From the NCBI GenBank assembly GCA_017411835.1, contig JAFQPG010000002.1, positions 62,001 through 126,000 of the forward strand: a stretch of DNA of 64,000 bases, written 5' to 3'. The translations under genes were made by a program, and so were the position numbers. Positions 56,964-64,000 of the stretch are shown one piece after another. This DNA is from Ruminococcus sp. Its GTDB lineage: Bacteria > Bacillota > Clostridia > Oscillospirales > Acutalibacteraceae. A model generated the notes under the pieces. It saw nothing but the letters and a program-made list of their open reading frames with translations. It was not told the DNA's origin and searched no databases. Positions within the stretch are counted from its first letter, which is position 1. The number at the start of each line of letters is the position of its first letter.

Positions 56964-57890
56964 TTGAAAATTTTTGATAACGTAGCGCAGACTATCGGCA
57001 ACACTCCGATAGTAAGATTTGAAAGATATTCAAAAGCAGTTAATATAGAAAAAGGCGAACTTTTGTGCAAGCTCGAGTGCTTCAACCCTGCCGGAAGTGC
57101 AAAGGACAGAGTAGCACTTTCTATGATAAATGATGCAGAAAATAAAGGCATATTAAAATCGGGTAGCGTGATTATAGAACCGACCTCGGGAAATACGGGC
57201 ATTGGTCTTGCAAGTGTTGCTACACAGCGTGGCTACAAGGTGATACTCACTATGCCTGATACTATGAGTATTGAGCGTAGGAAACTGCTATCTGCTTACG
57301 GTGCGCAAATCGTGCTTACTGACGGAAAGCTTGGTATGGACGGGGCTGTTAAAAAAGCACAGGAGATAAAAGAAAATACAGATAACGCGGTCATACTCGG
57401 ACAGTTTGACAATATGGCAAATCCTCAGGCACATTTTGATACTACGGGCAAAGAGATTTTTGAGCAGACAGATGGCAGTTTAGACGCTTTTGTTGCAACC
57501 GTCGGTACAGGCGGAACTATCTCGGGCGTAGGCAAGTATTTAAAAGAGAAAAACGCTGATATCAGAATCGTTGCAGTTGAACCCCAGTCATCTCCTTTGC
57601 TGTCACAGGGAAAAGCAGGAGCACATAAAATTCAAGGCATAGGTGCAAACTTTGTACCTAATACTTTAGACACCACTATTTACGACGAAATCATTACGGT
57701 AACTGATGAAGAGGCGTATGAAACCGCAAAGCTGATTGCAAAGACCGAGGGCATACTTGTGGGAGTGTCTTCGGGCGCTTCGCTTTGTGCGGCTACTAAA
57801 TATCTTAAAAAAGCACAAGGGGATATACGCGTTGTTGTGTTGCTTACTGACACGGGCGAGAGGTATTTGTCTTCGGGCGTGTTTGACTAA
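56964..57890 (+). CDS. cysK: Cysteine synthase (O-acetylserine sulfhydrylase)
   Basis: A 308-residue fold-type II PLP enzyme making cysteine from O-acetylserine and sulfide. The cofactor Lys is in NPAGSAKDRVALSM near residue 43, EPTSGNTGIGLASVA binds the substrate carboxylate, VGTGGTISGVGKYL is the phosphate-binding Gly loop and VGVSSGASLCA the C-terminal block. TTG 56964 is the probable start, ten bases after GAGAGGA; an earlier in-frame TTG at 56946 overlaps that site. The citrate synthase gene follows after 57 bp. Confidence 0.95.
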   Translation: MKIFDNVAQTIGNTPIVRFERYSKAVNIEKGELLCKLECFNPAGSAKDRVALSMINDAENKGILKSGSVIIEPTSGNTGIGLASVATQRGYKVILTMPDTMSIERRKLLSAYGAQIVLTDGKLGMDGAVKKAQEIKENTDNAVILGQFDNMANPQAHFDTTGKEIFEQTDGSLDAFVATVGTGGTISGVGKYLKEKNADIRIVAVEPQSSPLLSQGKAGAHKIQGIGANFVPNTLDTTIYDEIITVTDEEAYETAKLIAKTEGILVGVSSGASLCAATKYLKKAQGDIRVVVLLTDTGERYLSSGVFD

Positions 57891-57947
57891 TTACTTTAAA
57901 AACTGTATAATGTTATTCTATAAATTATTAATACTTAGGAGGTACGC

Positions 57948-59303
57948 ATGGCGCACCGTAAAGAGGATAAAAGAATCATAGACTTAGCAGGTGTATGCGA
58001 AGCTAATGGTTCGATTGATAAAGAATTATATACTAAATACGATGTAAAAAGAGGCTTGCGTGATTTAAGCGGCGCAGGTGTGCTCACAGGACTTACAGAC
58101 ATTTCTGAAATCCGCCAGAATAAAATCGTCGACGGCAAGGCTGTGCCTACTGACGGCAAGCTTTTTTATCGTGGTGTTGATGTTGAGGATATTATCAAAG
58201 GCTGTATTGAAGATGGTCGTTTTGGTTTTGAAGAAACCGTCTATCTTTTACTTTTCTCAAAACTGCCTAATGAGCAAGAATATAAGGACTTTGTAAAGCT
58301 TTTGTCAGATTGCCGAGTTTTGCCTAAGCATTTTGTACGTGATGTAGTTATGAAGGCTGCGAGTAAAGATATGATGAACTCACTTGCTCGTTCTGTGCTG
58401 ACCCTTGCTTCCTACGACGACAATGCGATGGACACATCTATAGAGAATGTACTAAGACAATGCCTGCAGATCATCTCTGTTTTTCCATTGTTATCGGTTT
58501 ATAGCTACCACGCTTATAATCACTATAACAAGGGTGCAAGCATGTATATTCACAACCCTGATAAAAACATCTCGACAGCAGAGCTCTTATTAAAAACTTT
58601 GCGTCCTGACCAGAAATACACTCAACTTGAGGCGCACGTGCTTGACTTAGCGCTCATCTTACACGCAGAGCATGGTGGCGGTAACAACTCTACCTTTACT
58701 ACCTGCGTTGTTACAAGCTCGGGTACTGATACATACTCCGCTATTGCGGCGGCGCTTTGCTCCTTAAAGGGACCTAAGCACGGCGGTGCAAACAAAAAGG
58801 TTATGGGTATGATGAAGGACATCAAAAAGAATGTCAAAAATTGGGCAGACGAAGAAGAAGTCAGAGCATACCTCACAAAAATCGTTGATAAAGAAGCCTA
58901 CGATAAAGCAGGTCTTATCTATGGTATCGGTCACGCGGTTTACTCAATATCCGACCCTAGAGCAAGAGTTTTCAAGGGCTTTGTTGAACAGCTTGCTAGG
59001 GAAAAGGGTAAGATGAAGGAGTACGGTCTTTACTCCAATATTGAAAAGCTCGCGCCTGAGGTTATCGCACAAAAACGCAAGATGTATAAAGGCGTTTCTG
59101 CAAACGTTGACTTCTACTCCGGCTTTGTTTATAAGATGCTCGGCTTACCGCCGGAGCTTTATACGCCGATATTTGCGGTTGCACGTATTGCTGGTTGGAG
59201 TGCTCATAGAATTGAGGAATTACTGAATGTTTCTAAGATAATTCGTCCTGCTTACATGAGCGTATCCGAAGAAAAGCCATATACAAAAATGATTGACAGA
59301 TAA
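57948..59303 (+). CDS. gltA: Citrate synthase
   Basis: A 451-residue citrate synthase, somewhat longer than the 370-430 typical of Gram-positive enzymes because of an N-terminal extension of about 60 residues. LFYRGVDVEDIIKGC, LHAEHGGGNNSTFT (first catalytic His), GPKHGGANKKVMGM (second His) and YGIGHAVYSISDPRA (with the oxaloacetate-binding region) are all present. It condenses oxaloacetate and acetyl-CoA, probably feeding 2-oxoglutarate and glutamate synthesis in this anaerobe. AGGAGGTACGC precedes the ATG. Confidence 0.95.
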   Translation: MAHRKEDKRIIDLAGVCEANGSIDKELYTKYDVKRGLRDLSGAGVLTGLTDISEIRQNKIVDGKAVPTDGKLFYRGVDVEDIIKGCIEDGRFGFEETVYLLLFSKLPNEQEYKDFVKLLSDCRVLPKHFVRDVVMKAASKDMMNSLARSVLTLASYDDNAMDTSIENVLRQCLQIISVFPLLSVYSYHAYNHYNKGASMYIHNPDKNISTAELLLKTLRPDQKYTQLEAHVLDLALILHAEHGGGNNSTFTTCVVTSSGTDTYSAIAAALCSLKGPKHGGANKKVMGMMKDIKKNVKNWADEEEVRAYLTKIVDKEAYDKAGLIYGIGHAVYSISDPRARVFKGFVEQLAREKGKMKEYGLYSNIEKLAPEVIAQKRKMYKGVSANVDFYSGFVYKMLGLPPELYTPIFAVARIAGWSAHRIEELLNVSKIIRPAYMSVSEEKPYTKMIDR

Positions 59304-59336
59304 GAAAAAGCCACAGTTTTTTGCTGTGGCTTTTTA
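59304..59336 (+). terminator. Terminator after citrate synthase
   Basis: AAAAAGCCACAG (59305-59316) pairs perfectly with CTGTGGCTTTTT (59324-59335). Confidence 0.92.
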
Positions 59337-59348
59337 AAAAGGACAGGT

Positions 59349-60263
59349 ATGAAAAAGTTTTTTTCCAACAAATATATATGTGCTTTAACTGCGGTGATTT
59401 GCACAGTGCTTTGGGGTACTGCATACCCGCTTATAAAGCTTGCATATTCTGATATGAATATCGTATCTGTGCCCGACAAATTGCTTTTTGCGGGACTGAG
59501 ATTTTTCATAGCAGGTTTGATGGTTTTTCTTGTGTGTGCATTCACCAAGAAAAACGTTTTTGACATCGAAAAAAAGAGAATACCGAAAATTTTGCTCTAC
59601 TCGTTACTGCTGACTGTTTTTCACTATACATTTAATTACATCGGCGTAGGTAACGCGTCTGCGACAAAGACGTCGGTGCTTGCATCGTTTTCTGCTTTTT
59701 TAGGAGTGCTTTTAGCACCGATTTTTTTCAAAAGCGAAAAGCTGACTACTAAAAAAATAATAGGTTGTATTATCGGTGCGCTTGGCGTTATTGTTGTTAA
59801 TCTTTCGTTTTTTGAGGGCACGTTCACTTTCCTCGGTGAAGGCTTTATTCTGATTGCGACTGTATGTAGCGCAACGGGCAGTCTGTACGGAAAAATTGTT
59901 TCAAAAGGCAAAATTTTTGAAGTAACCGCGTGGCAGTTGTTTGTTGGCGGTATTATACTTTGCTTAGTTGCTTTGCCGTTTTCTCCATCGGTTGCGTTTA
60001 CCGTAAAAGGTTTTGCAGAGCTTTTGTTTCTAGCCTTTGTTTCGGCGGCATCGTTTTCGCTTTGGACCGCGCTTCTTGTTTACAACGATGCAGGTAATAT
60101 CATGATATATAATTTGCTTATACCTGTATTTGGAACAATGTGGTCGTACATTATTTTAGGCGAAACCGAGATTACAAATCCGCTTTATATAGTAAGCCTG
60201 CTGCTTATATGCATCGGCATTGTGCTTGTAAATTTAAAAGATAAAAGGGAAGTCGAAAAATAA
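59349..60263 (+). CDS. EamA/DMT-superfamily metabolite transporter
   Basis: A 304-residue protein with ten hydrophobic helices arranged as two EamA repeats of five (about residues 9-150 and 158-298). The first repeat opens with LTAVICTVLWGTAYPLIKLA, the second with FILIATVCSATGSLYGKI. DMT proteins export or import amino acids, nucleosides or sugars; the cargo cannot be deduced. It begins 13 bp after the citrate synthase terminator with GGACAGGT as ribosome binding site, so read-through may supply it. Its own terminator overlaps the end of the gene. Confidence 0.9.
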   Translation: MKKFFSNKYICALTAVICTVLWGTAYPLIKLAYSDMNIVSVPDKLLFAGLRFFIAGLMVFLVCAFTKKNVFDIEKKRIPKILLYSLLLTVFHYTFNYIGVGNASATKTSVLASFSAFLGVLLAPIFFKSEKLTTKKIIGCIIGALGVIVVNLSFFEGTFTFLGEGFILIATVCSATGSLYGKIVSKGKIFEVTAWQLFVGGIILCLVALPFSPSVAFTVKGFAELLFLAFVSAASFSLWTALLVYNDAGNIMIYNLLIPVFGTMWSYIILGETEITNPLYIVSLLLICIGIVLVNLKDKREVEK

Positions 60264-60281
60264 TTCGGCTTCCTTTTTTTT
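60248..60281 (+). terminator. Terminator overlapping the EamA stop codon
   Basis: GGAAGTCGAA (60248-60257) pairs with TTCGGCTTCC (60264-60273), one wobble, with the TAA stop in the loop, followed by eight T. Confidence 0.88.
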
Positions 60282-60375
60282 AGCTCTGAAAATTTTGATT
60301 TACATTTTTCGTTTATATGATAGAATTAAAGTATAATTGATTTTATGCGGAAAATTATATTATGGGGTGATGTAA

Positions 60376-61809
60376 GTGAGAATGACAAAAATTGTTTGCA
60401 CTATGGGACCTGCGTGCGATGACGTGGACATTTTAACACATATGATTGATGCGGGTATGAATGTTGCTCGTTTTAATATGTCGCACGGCACTCACGAGGA
60501 GCAAAAAGCACGCTTTGACAGAGTGAAAGAGGCGATTGAAAAATCGGGCAAAAACATTTCCATTTTGCTTGATACTAAAGGCCCTGAAATCCGTATTGGA
60601 CTTTTTCCTGATAAGCATGTAAATGTCAAAGAGGGACAGGAATTCAGACTTTACTCTACTGCTGATATCGGCGACGAAAACGGTGTATCACTTTCATATC
60701 CGAAGCTCGTATCAATTTTTCGCAAAGACAAAAGCAGTATCGGCAGACAGATTCTTTTTGACGATGGAAAAATTGTCGCACAGATTGTTGCAACAGAGCC
60801 TGATGCCATTGTCTGCAAAATATTAAACGGCGGTATATTATCAAATCGCAAGAGTATAAATATCCCGGGATATAACATAAATATGCCGTATATCAGCTCT
60901 GCTGATAGAGCTGACATCGAGTTCGGACTTAAACAGGGCGCGACTGTGGTTGCGGCATCGTTTGTCCGCTCAGCTGACGATGTTTTAAAAATGCGTGACT
61001 TTATCGATAGCTGTGGATATGAGGACGTCGAGATTGTTGCAAAAATTGAAAACCAAAGTGGCGTTAATGATATCGACAGAATCATTGCTGTTGCTGACGG
61101 TATTATGATAGCCAGAGGTGATATGGGCGTTGAAATTCCGTTTATCAAGCTTCCGCAGATTCAGAAGATGATTATCAGAAAATGCGTGCTTGCAGGTAAA
61201 TATGTAATTACTGCGACCCAGATGCTCGAGAGCATGACAACTAATATTCGACCTACACGTGCGGAGATATCCGACGTTGCAAACGCTGTTTACGACGGCA
61301 CAAGTGCTGTAATGCTGTCGGGCGAGTCTGCGGCAGGTGACTATCCTGTCGAGTCTGTAAAAGCTTTGTCCGATATCTGTGCACAGGCGGAAACAAACCA
61401 CGATTTGATGGACCTTAAAAATGTAGTCGGTAAAATTGAGGTTGCAAGTAATTTTAGAGATAACATCTGCTACAGCGCTAAACGCACCGCAGAAAATGTC
61501 GGCGCAAAAGCAATTATCGCAGAAAGCCAGACAGGTGCTGTTGCACGTGCTATGGCACACTACAGACCTGAATGCCCAATTATCGCGGTCGTTACGTCAC
61601 AGCAGGTTTGCAGAAAGCTCTGCCTTAACTGGGGCATTACTGCAGTGCTCGGTGAAGAAAAGCAGACAGCAGACGCGATAAATGACCAGGCGATTTTGAA
61701 AGCTCTTGAAACAGGTATTGTTAATAAGGGCGACACCGTTATTGTTATCAGCTCAAACAAGGTTGTACCGACAGGCGGTACAGATACGCTTAATATTAGA
61801 ATAGTTTAA
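60376..61809 (+). CDS. pyk: Pyruvate kinase
   Basis: A 477-residue pyruvate kinase without the extra PEP-utilising domain of Bacillus enzymes. TKIVCTMGPACDD opens the barrel, ARFNMSHGTHEE carries substrate-binding Arg/Asn, ILLDTKGPEIRIG the phosphate site, and IMIARGDMGVEIP with Glu/Asp metal ligands lies near residue 245. TATQMLESM and RAEISDVANAVYDG follow, then the C-terminal domain. GTG 60376 is taken as the start because GGGGTGATG lies 6-7 bases before it; ATG 60382 is the alternative. It makes ATP and pyruvate from PEP. Confidence 0.96.
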   Translation: MRMTKIVCTMGPACDDVDILTHMIDAGMNVARFNMSHGTHEEQKARFDRVKEAIEKSGKNISILLDTKGPEIRIGLFPDKHVNVKEGQEFRLYSTADIGDENGVSLSYPKLVSIFRKDKSSIGRQILFDDGKIVAQIVATEPDAIVCKILNGGILSNRKSINIPGYNINMPYISSADRADIEFGLKQGATVVAASFVRSADDVLKMRDFIDSCGYEDVEIVAKIENQSGVNDIDRIIAVADGIMIARGDMGVEIPFIKLPQIQKMIIRKCVLAGKYVITATQMLESMTTNIRPTRAEISDVANAVYDGTSAVMLSGESAAGDYPVESVKALSDICAQAETNHDLMDLKNVVGKIEVASNFRDNICYSAKRTAENVGAKAIIAESQTGAVARAMAHYRPECPIIAVVTSQQVCRKLCLNWGITAVLGEEKQTADAINDQAILKALETGIVNKGDTVIVISSNKVVPTGGTDTLNIRIV

Positions 61810-61861
61810 GTGCCGATGCAAATAGCCTTAACAAGTAAAGGTCGGCGCGATATTTAGATAC

Positions 61862-61895
61862 AAAAAGGGACAACCGATTGGTTGTCCCTTTAATT
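61862..61895. terminator. Bidirectional terminator between pyk and pnp
   Basis: AAAGGGACAACC (61864-61875) pairs perfectly with GGTTGTCCCTTT (61880-61891), GATT loop, with T and A flanks. Confidence 0.88.
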
Positions 61896-61909
61896 ATGCC
61901 TTGAATATA

Positions 61910-64000
61910 TTAGTGGCGGTTGTTGTGGTGTCTGTTTGAACCGCGTCTGTCGCCCTGTCTGCGTCTTTGTCTGTCTTCGCTTAAATCGTTTTCAGGAGTA
62001 AGACCGTCAACCTCGATTAAAACATCGCGACGGGAAAGGTTTAATCTGCCCTTGTCGTCGATTTCGAGAACCTTAACTCTGATAACGTCGCCAACGTTTA
62101 CAACATCAGTTACGTTTTCTGTACGCTTAACATCAAGCTGTGAAACGTGAACTAAGCCCTCTTTGCCCGGAGCAATTTCAACAAAAGCGCCGAAGTCCAT
62201 AATGCGTGTAACCTTACCAAGGAAGATTGCACCCGGTTCCGGATCAATAGCGATTGTCTTAACGATTTCAAGAGCACGCTTACATTTATCAGCATCGATA
62301 CCTGATACAAATACCTGACCGAACTCGCCGTCTTCTTCGATATCGATTTTAACTTCGCATTCAGCCTGAATTTCTTTGATAACCTTACCGCCTTTGCCGA
62401 TAACCTCAGCAATCTTGTCAGCAGGAATAGTAGTTGTGAGCATCTTTGGAGCATATTTTGAAAGCTCAGCTCTAGGCTCTGCGATAGCCTTGAGCATAAT
62501 ATCGTCAAGGATATAGTTTCTAGCTTTGTGAGTTTTCTCAAGTGCTTCTTTAACCATTTCAGGTAAAAGACCTGTGATTTTAAGGTCCATCTGGATAGCT
62601 GTGATACCGTCGTGTGTACCGGCTACCTTGAAGTCCATATCGCCGAAGAAGTCTTCAAGACCCTGAATGTCGACCATAGTCATCCATCTGTCACCCTCTG
62701 TGATAAGACCGCAGGAGATACCTGCTACAGGAGCTTTGATAGGAACACCGGCGTCCATTAAAGCGAGTGTAGAACCACATACAGAGCCCTGTGAAGTTGA
62801 ACCGTTTGAAGATACAACCTCGGATACAAGTCTAATAGCGTATGGGAACTCTTCAACTGATGGAATAACAGGTACTAAAGCACGCTCTGCAAGAGCACCG
62901 TGACCGATTTCACGACGGCCAGGACCACGTGATGGTCTTGTCTCACCAACAGAGTAGCTAGGGAAGTTGTAGTGGTGCATATATCTCTTTGTTTCTTCAT
63001 CGTCGATACCGTCGAGTAACTGTGCATCAGATACAGGACCTAATGTAGCGATTGTGAGAACCTGAGTCTGGCCACGTGTGAATAAACCTGAACCGTGAAC
63101 ACGAGGTAAAAGAGAAACCTCTGATGCGAGAGGTCTGATGTCGTCCATACCTCTGCCGTCTACACGCTTTTGCTCGTCAAGTAACCATCTTCTTACGATA
63201 GTTTTCTGTGTCTTATAAAGACACTCGTCGATTTTAGCCTCACACTCCGGATAAATCTCGTCAAAGTGCTCGTGCACCTTTTCGTAGATTGGCTTGAGTC
63301 TTTCATCTCTTACTGTCTTGTCGTCTGTGTCTAAAGCTACCTTGATTTCTTCCTCAGAAAAGCTCTTGATAGCCTCGAACATATCGTGGTCAGGTTCATT
63401 TGATGGGTAAGCAAACTTCTCCTTACCTATTTCAGCCTGAATGCCCTCGATGAATTTAATGATGTGCTGGTTAGCTTCGTGACCTGCCATAATAGCGTTG
63501 TACATTGTTTCATCATCAACGCAGTTAGCACCTGCTTCGATCATAGCGATACGCTCTGATGTAGAAGCAACTGTTGTAGCCATATCTGACTTTGCTCTTT
63601 GCTGTGCATTTGGGTTGATAACGATTTCGCCGTCAACAAGACCAACTGATACAGAAGAGATAGGGCCATTCCAAGGAATGTCAGAAATAGAAAGTGCGAT
63701 TGATGTACCAACCATAGCTGCGATTTCAGGCATACAGTCAGGGTCAACGCTCATTACAGTACAAACGATAGAAACATCGTTTCTCATATCCTTAGGGAAA
63801 AGTGGACGGATAGGTCTGTCGATAACGCGGGAAACAAGCACAGCCTTGTCAGAAGGTCTGCCCTCACGCTTTAAAAAGCTTCCCGGAATCTTACCAACAG
63901 AGTAGAGCTTCTCCTCGAAATCTACAGAAAGAGGGAAGAAGTCGATGCCGTCTCTTGGTTTAGCTGCAGCAGTAGCAGCAACGTGAACAACAGTCTCGCC
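61910..64000 (-). CDS. pnp: Polyribonucleotide nucleotidyltransferase (5' end missing)
   Basis: Reading is open from the right edge to TAA at 61910; 696 residues are visible and the first few dozen are missing. Two RNase PH-like domains are present (LVSRVIDRPIRPLFPKDMRN in the first; RVDGRGMDDIRPL, GETRPSRGPGRREIGHG and STSQGSVCGSTLALMDAG in the second). A KH domain (VIGKGGKVIKEIQAE) and an S1 domain (GKVTRIMDFGAFVEI) follow. The enzyme degrades RNA 3' to 5' using phosphate. The C-terminus is an unusual basic Arg/His/Asn/Gly tail (RRRQGDRRGSNRHHNNRH) that may bind RNA. Confidence 0.97.
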   Translation of the reverse strand, partial: GETVVHVAATAAAKPRDGIDFFPLSVDFEEKLYSVGKIPGSFLKREGRPSDKAVLVSRVIDRPIRPLFPKDMRNDVSIVCTVMSVDPDCMPEIAAMVGTSIALSISDIPWNGPISSVSVGLVDGEIVINPNAQQRAKSDMATTVASTSERIAMIEAGANCVDDETMYNAIMAGHEANQHIIKFIEGIQAEIGKEKFAYPSNEPDHDMFEAIKSFSEEEIKVALDTDDKTVRDERLKPIYEKVHEHFDEIYPECEAKIDECLYKTQKTIVRRWLLDEQKRVDGRGMDDIRPLASEVSLLPRVHGSGLFTRGQTQVLTIATLGPVSDAQLLDGIDDEETKRYMHHYNFPSYSVGETRPSRGPGRREIGHGALAERALVPVIPSVEEFPYAIRLVSEVVSSNGSTSQGSVCGSTLALMDAGVPIKAPVAGISCGLITEGDRWMTMVDIQGLEDFFGDMDFKVAGTHDGITAIQMDLKITGLLPEMVKEALEKTHKARNYILDDIMLKAIAEPRAELSKYAPKMLTTTIPADKIAEVIGKGGKVIKEIQAECEVKIDIEEDGEFGQVFVSGIDADKCKRALEIVKTIAIDPEPGAIFLGKVTRIMDFGAFVEIAPGKEGLVHVSQLDVKRTENVTDVVNVGDVIRVKVLEIDDKGRLNLSRRDVLIEVDGLTPENDLSEDRQRRRQGDRRGSNRHHNNRH

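Noticed and set aside
60651-61560. Minus-strand reading frames of 165 and 191 codons inside pyk
   Set aside because: They overlap a complete pyruvate kinase gene and show no promoter, ribosome binding site or family motif.
61910-63841. Internal GTG at 63841 as the start of pnp
   Set aside because: The frame stays open to the right edge and the upstream residues continue the conserved PNPase N-terminus, so the gene is simply cut by the window end.

Overview
The window is typical of a low-to-moderate GC anaerobic Firmicute of class Clostridia, most probably a gut Oscillospiraceae/Ruminococcus-like bacterium. The evidence is three proteins with type I dockerin repeats, a SCIFF ('six cysteines in forty-five') peptide beside its radical SAM maturase, a membrane pyrophosphatase of the K+-dependent type, a BspA-like leucine-rich surface protein, strong AGGAGG-type ribosome binding sites, TTGACA-17-TATAAT promoters, and lysine and yybP-ykoY riboswitches. 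The genus is an inference; no rRNA gene is present.

Layout. 1-4038 (minus): heterodimeric ABC exporter under an autoregulated MarR gene. 4208-9129 (plus): lipid kinase, pyrophosphatase, an unknown 56-aa protein, and a cation exchanger under a yybP-ykoY (Mn2+) riboswitch. 9199-18467 (minus): large dockerin glycosidase, NhaC-type transporter under a lysine riboswitch, beta-CASP hydrolase, uridine-kinase-like protein, formyltransferase-like protein. 18597-21528 (plus): SCIFF peptide, maturase and a PLP decarboxylase. 22343-26364: BlaI/BlaR1-like pair in operon with a secreted LRR/FN3 protein. 26429-33422: FliB-like protein, SGNH-like secreted protein, P2-type ATPase, and a TetR/CDF efflux pair.

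33423-40200 is an accessory block: membrane XRE regulator, PAP2-like protein, three GNAT loci, then an rsgA-GNAT-GNAT operon behind a 9-codon leader peptide and three terminator hairpins. Four copies of a bipartite intergenic repeat and several related promoters punctuate it. It ends beside an initiator tRNA gene. This is the least explained part of the window.

40239-64000: initiator tRNA, metG, tatD, a flavin oxidoreductase with a two-subunit aconitase X (substrate unknown), a minus-strand operon MIF-yjbQ-ddl-murF-xth, two small secreted dockerin proteins downstream of an ECF sigma/membrane anti-sigma pair, then central metabolism (fba, cysK, citrate synthase, pyk) with an epimerase and an EamA transporter, and finally pnp running off the right edge. 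Nearly every transcription unit ends in a recognisable intrinsic terminator, several of them shared by convergent genes. No transposase, CRISPR array, prophage gene or rRNA was found.
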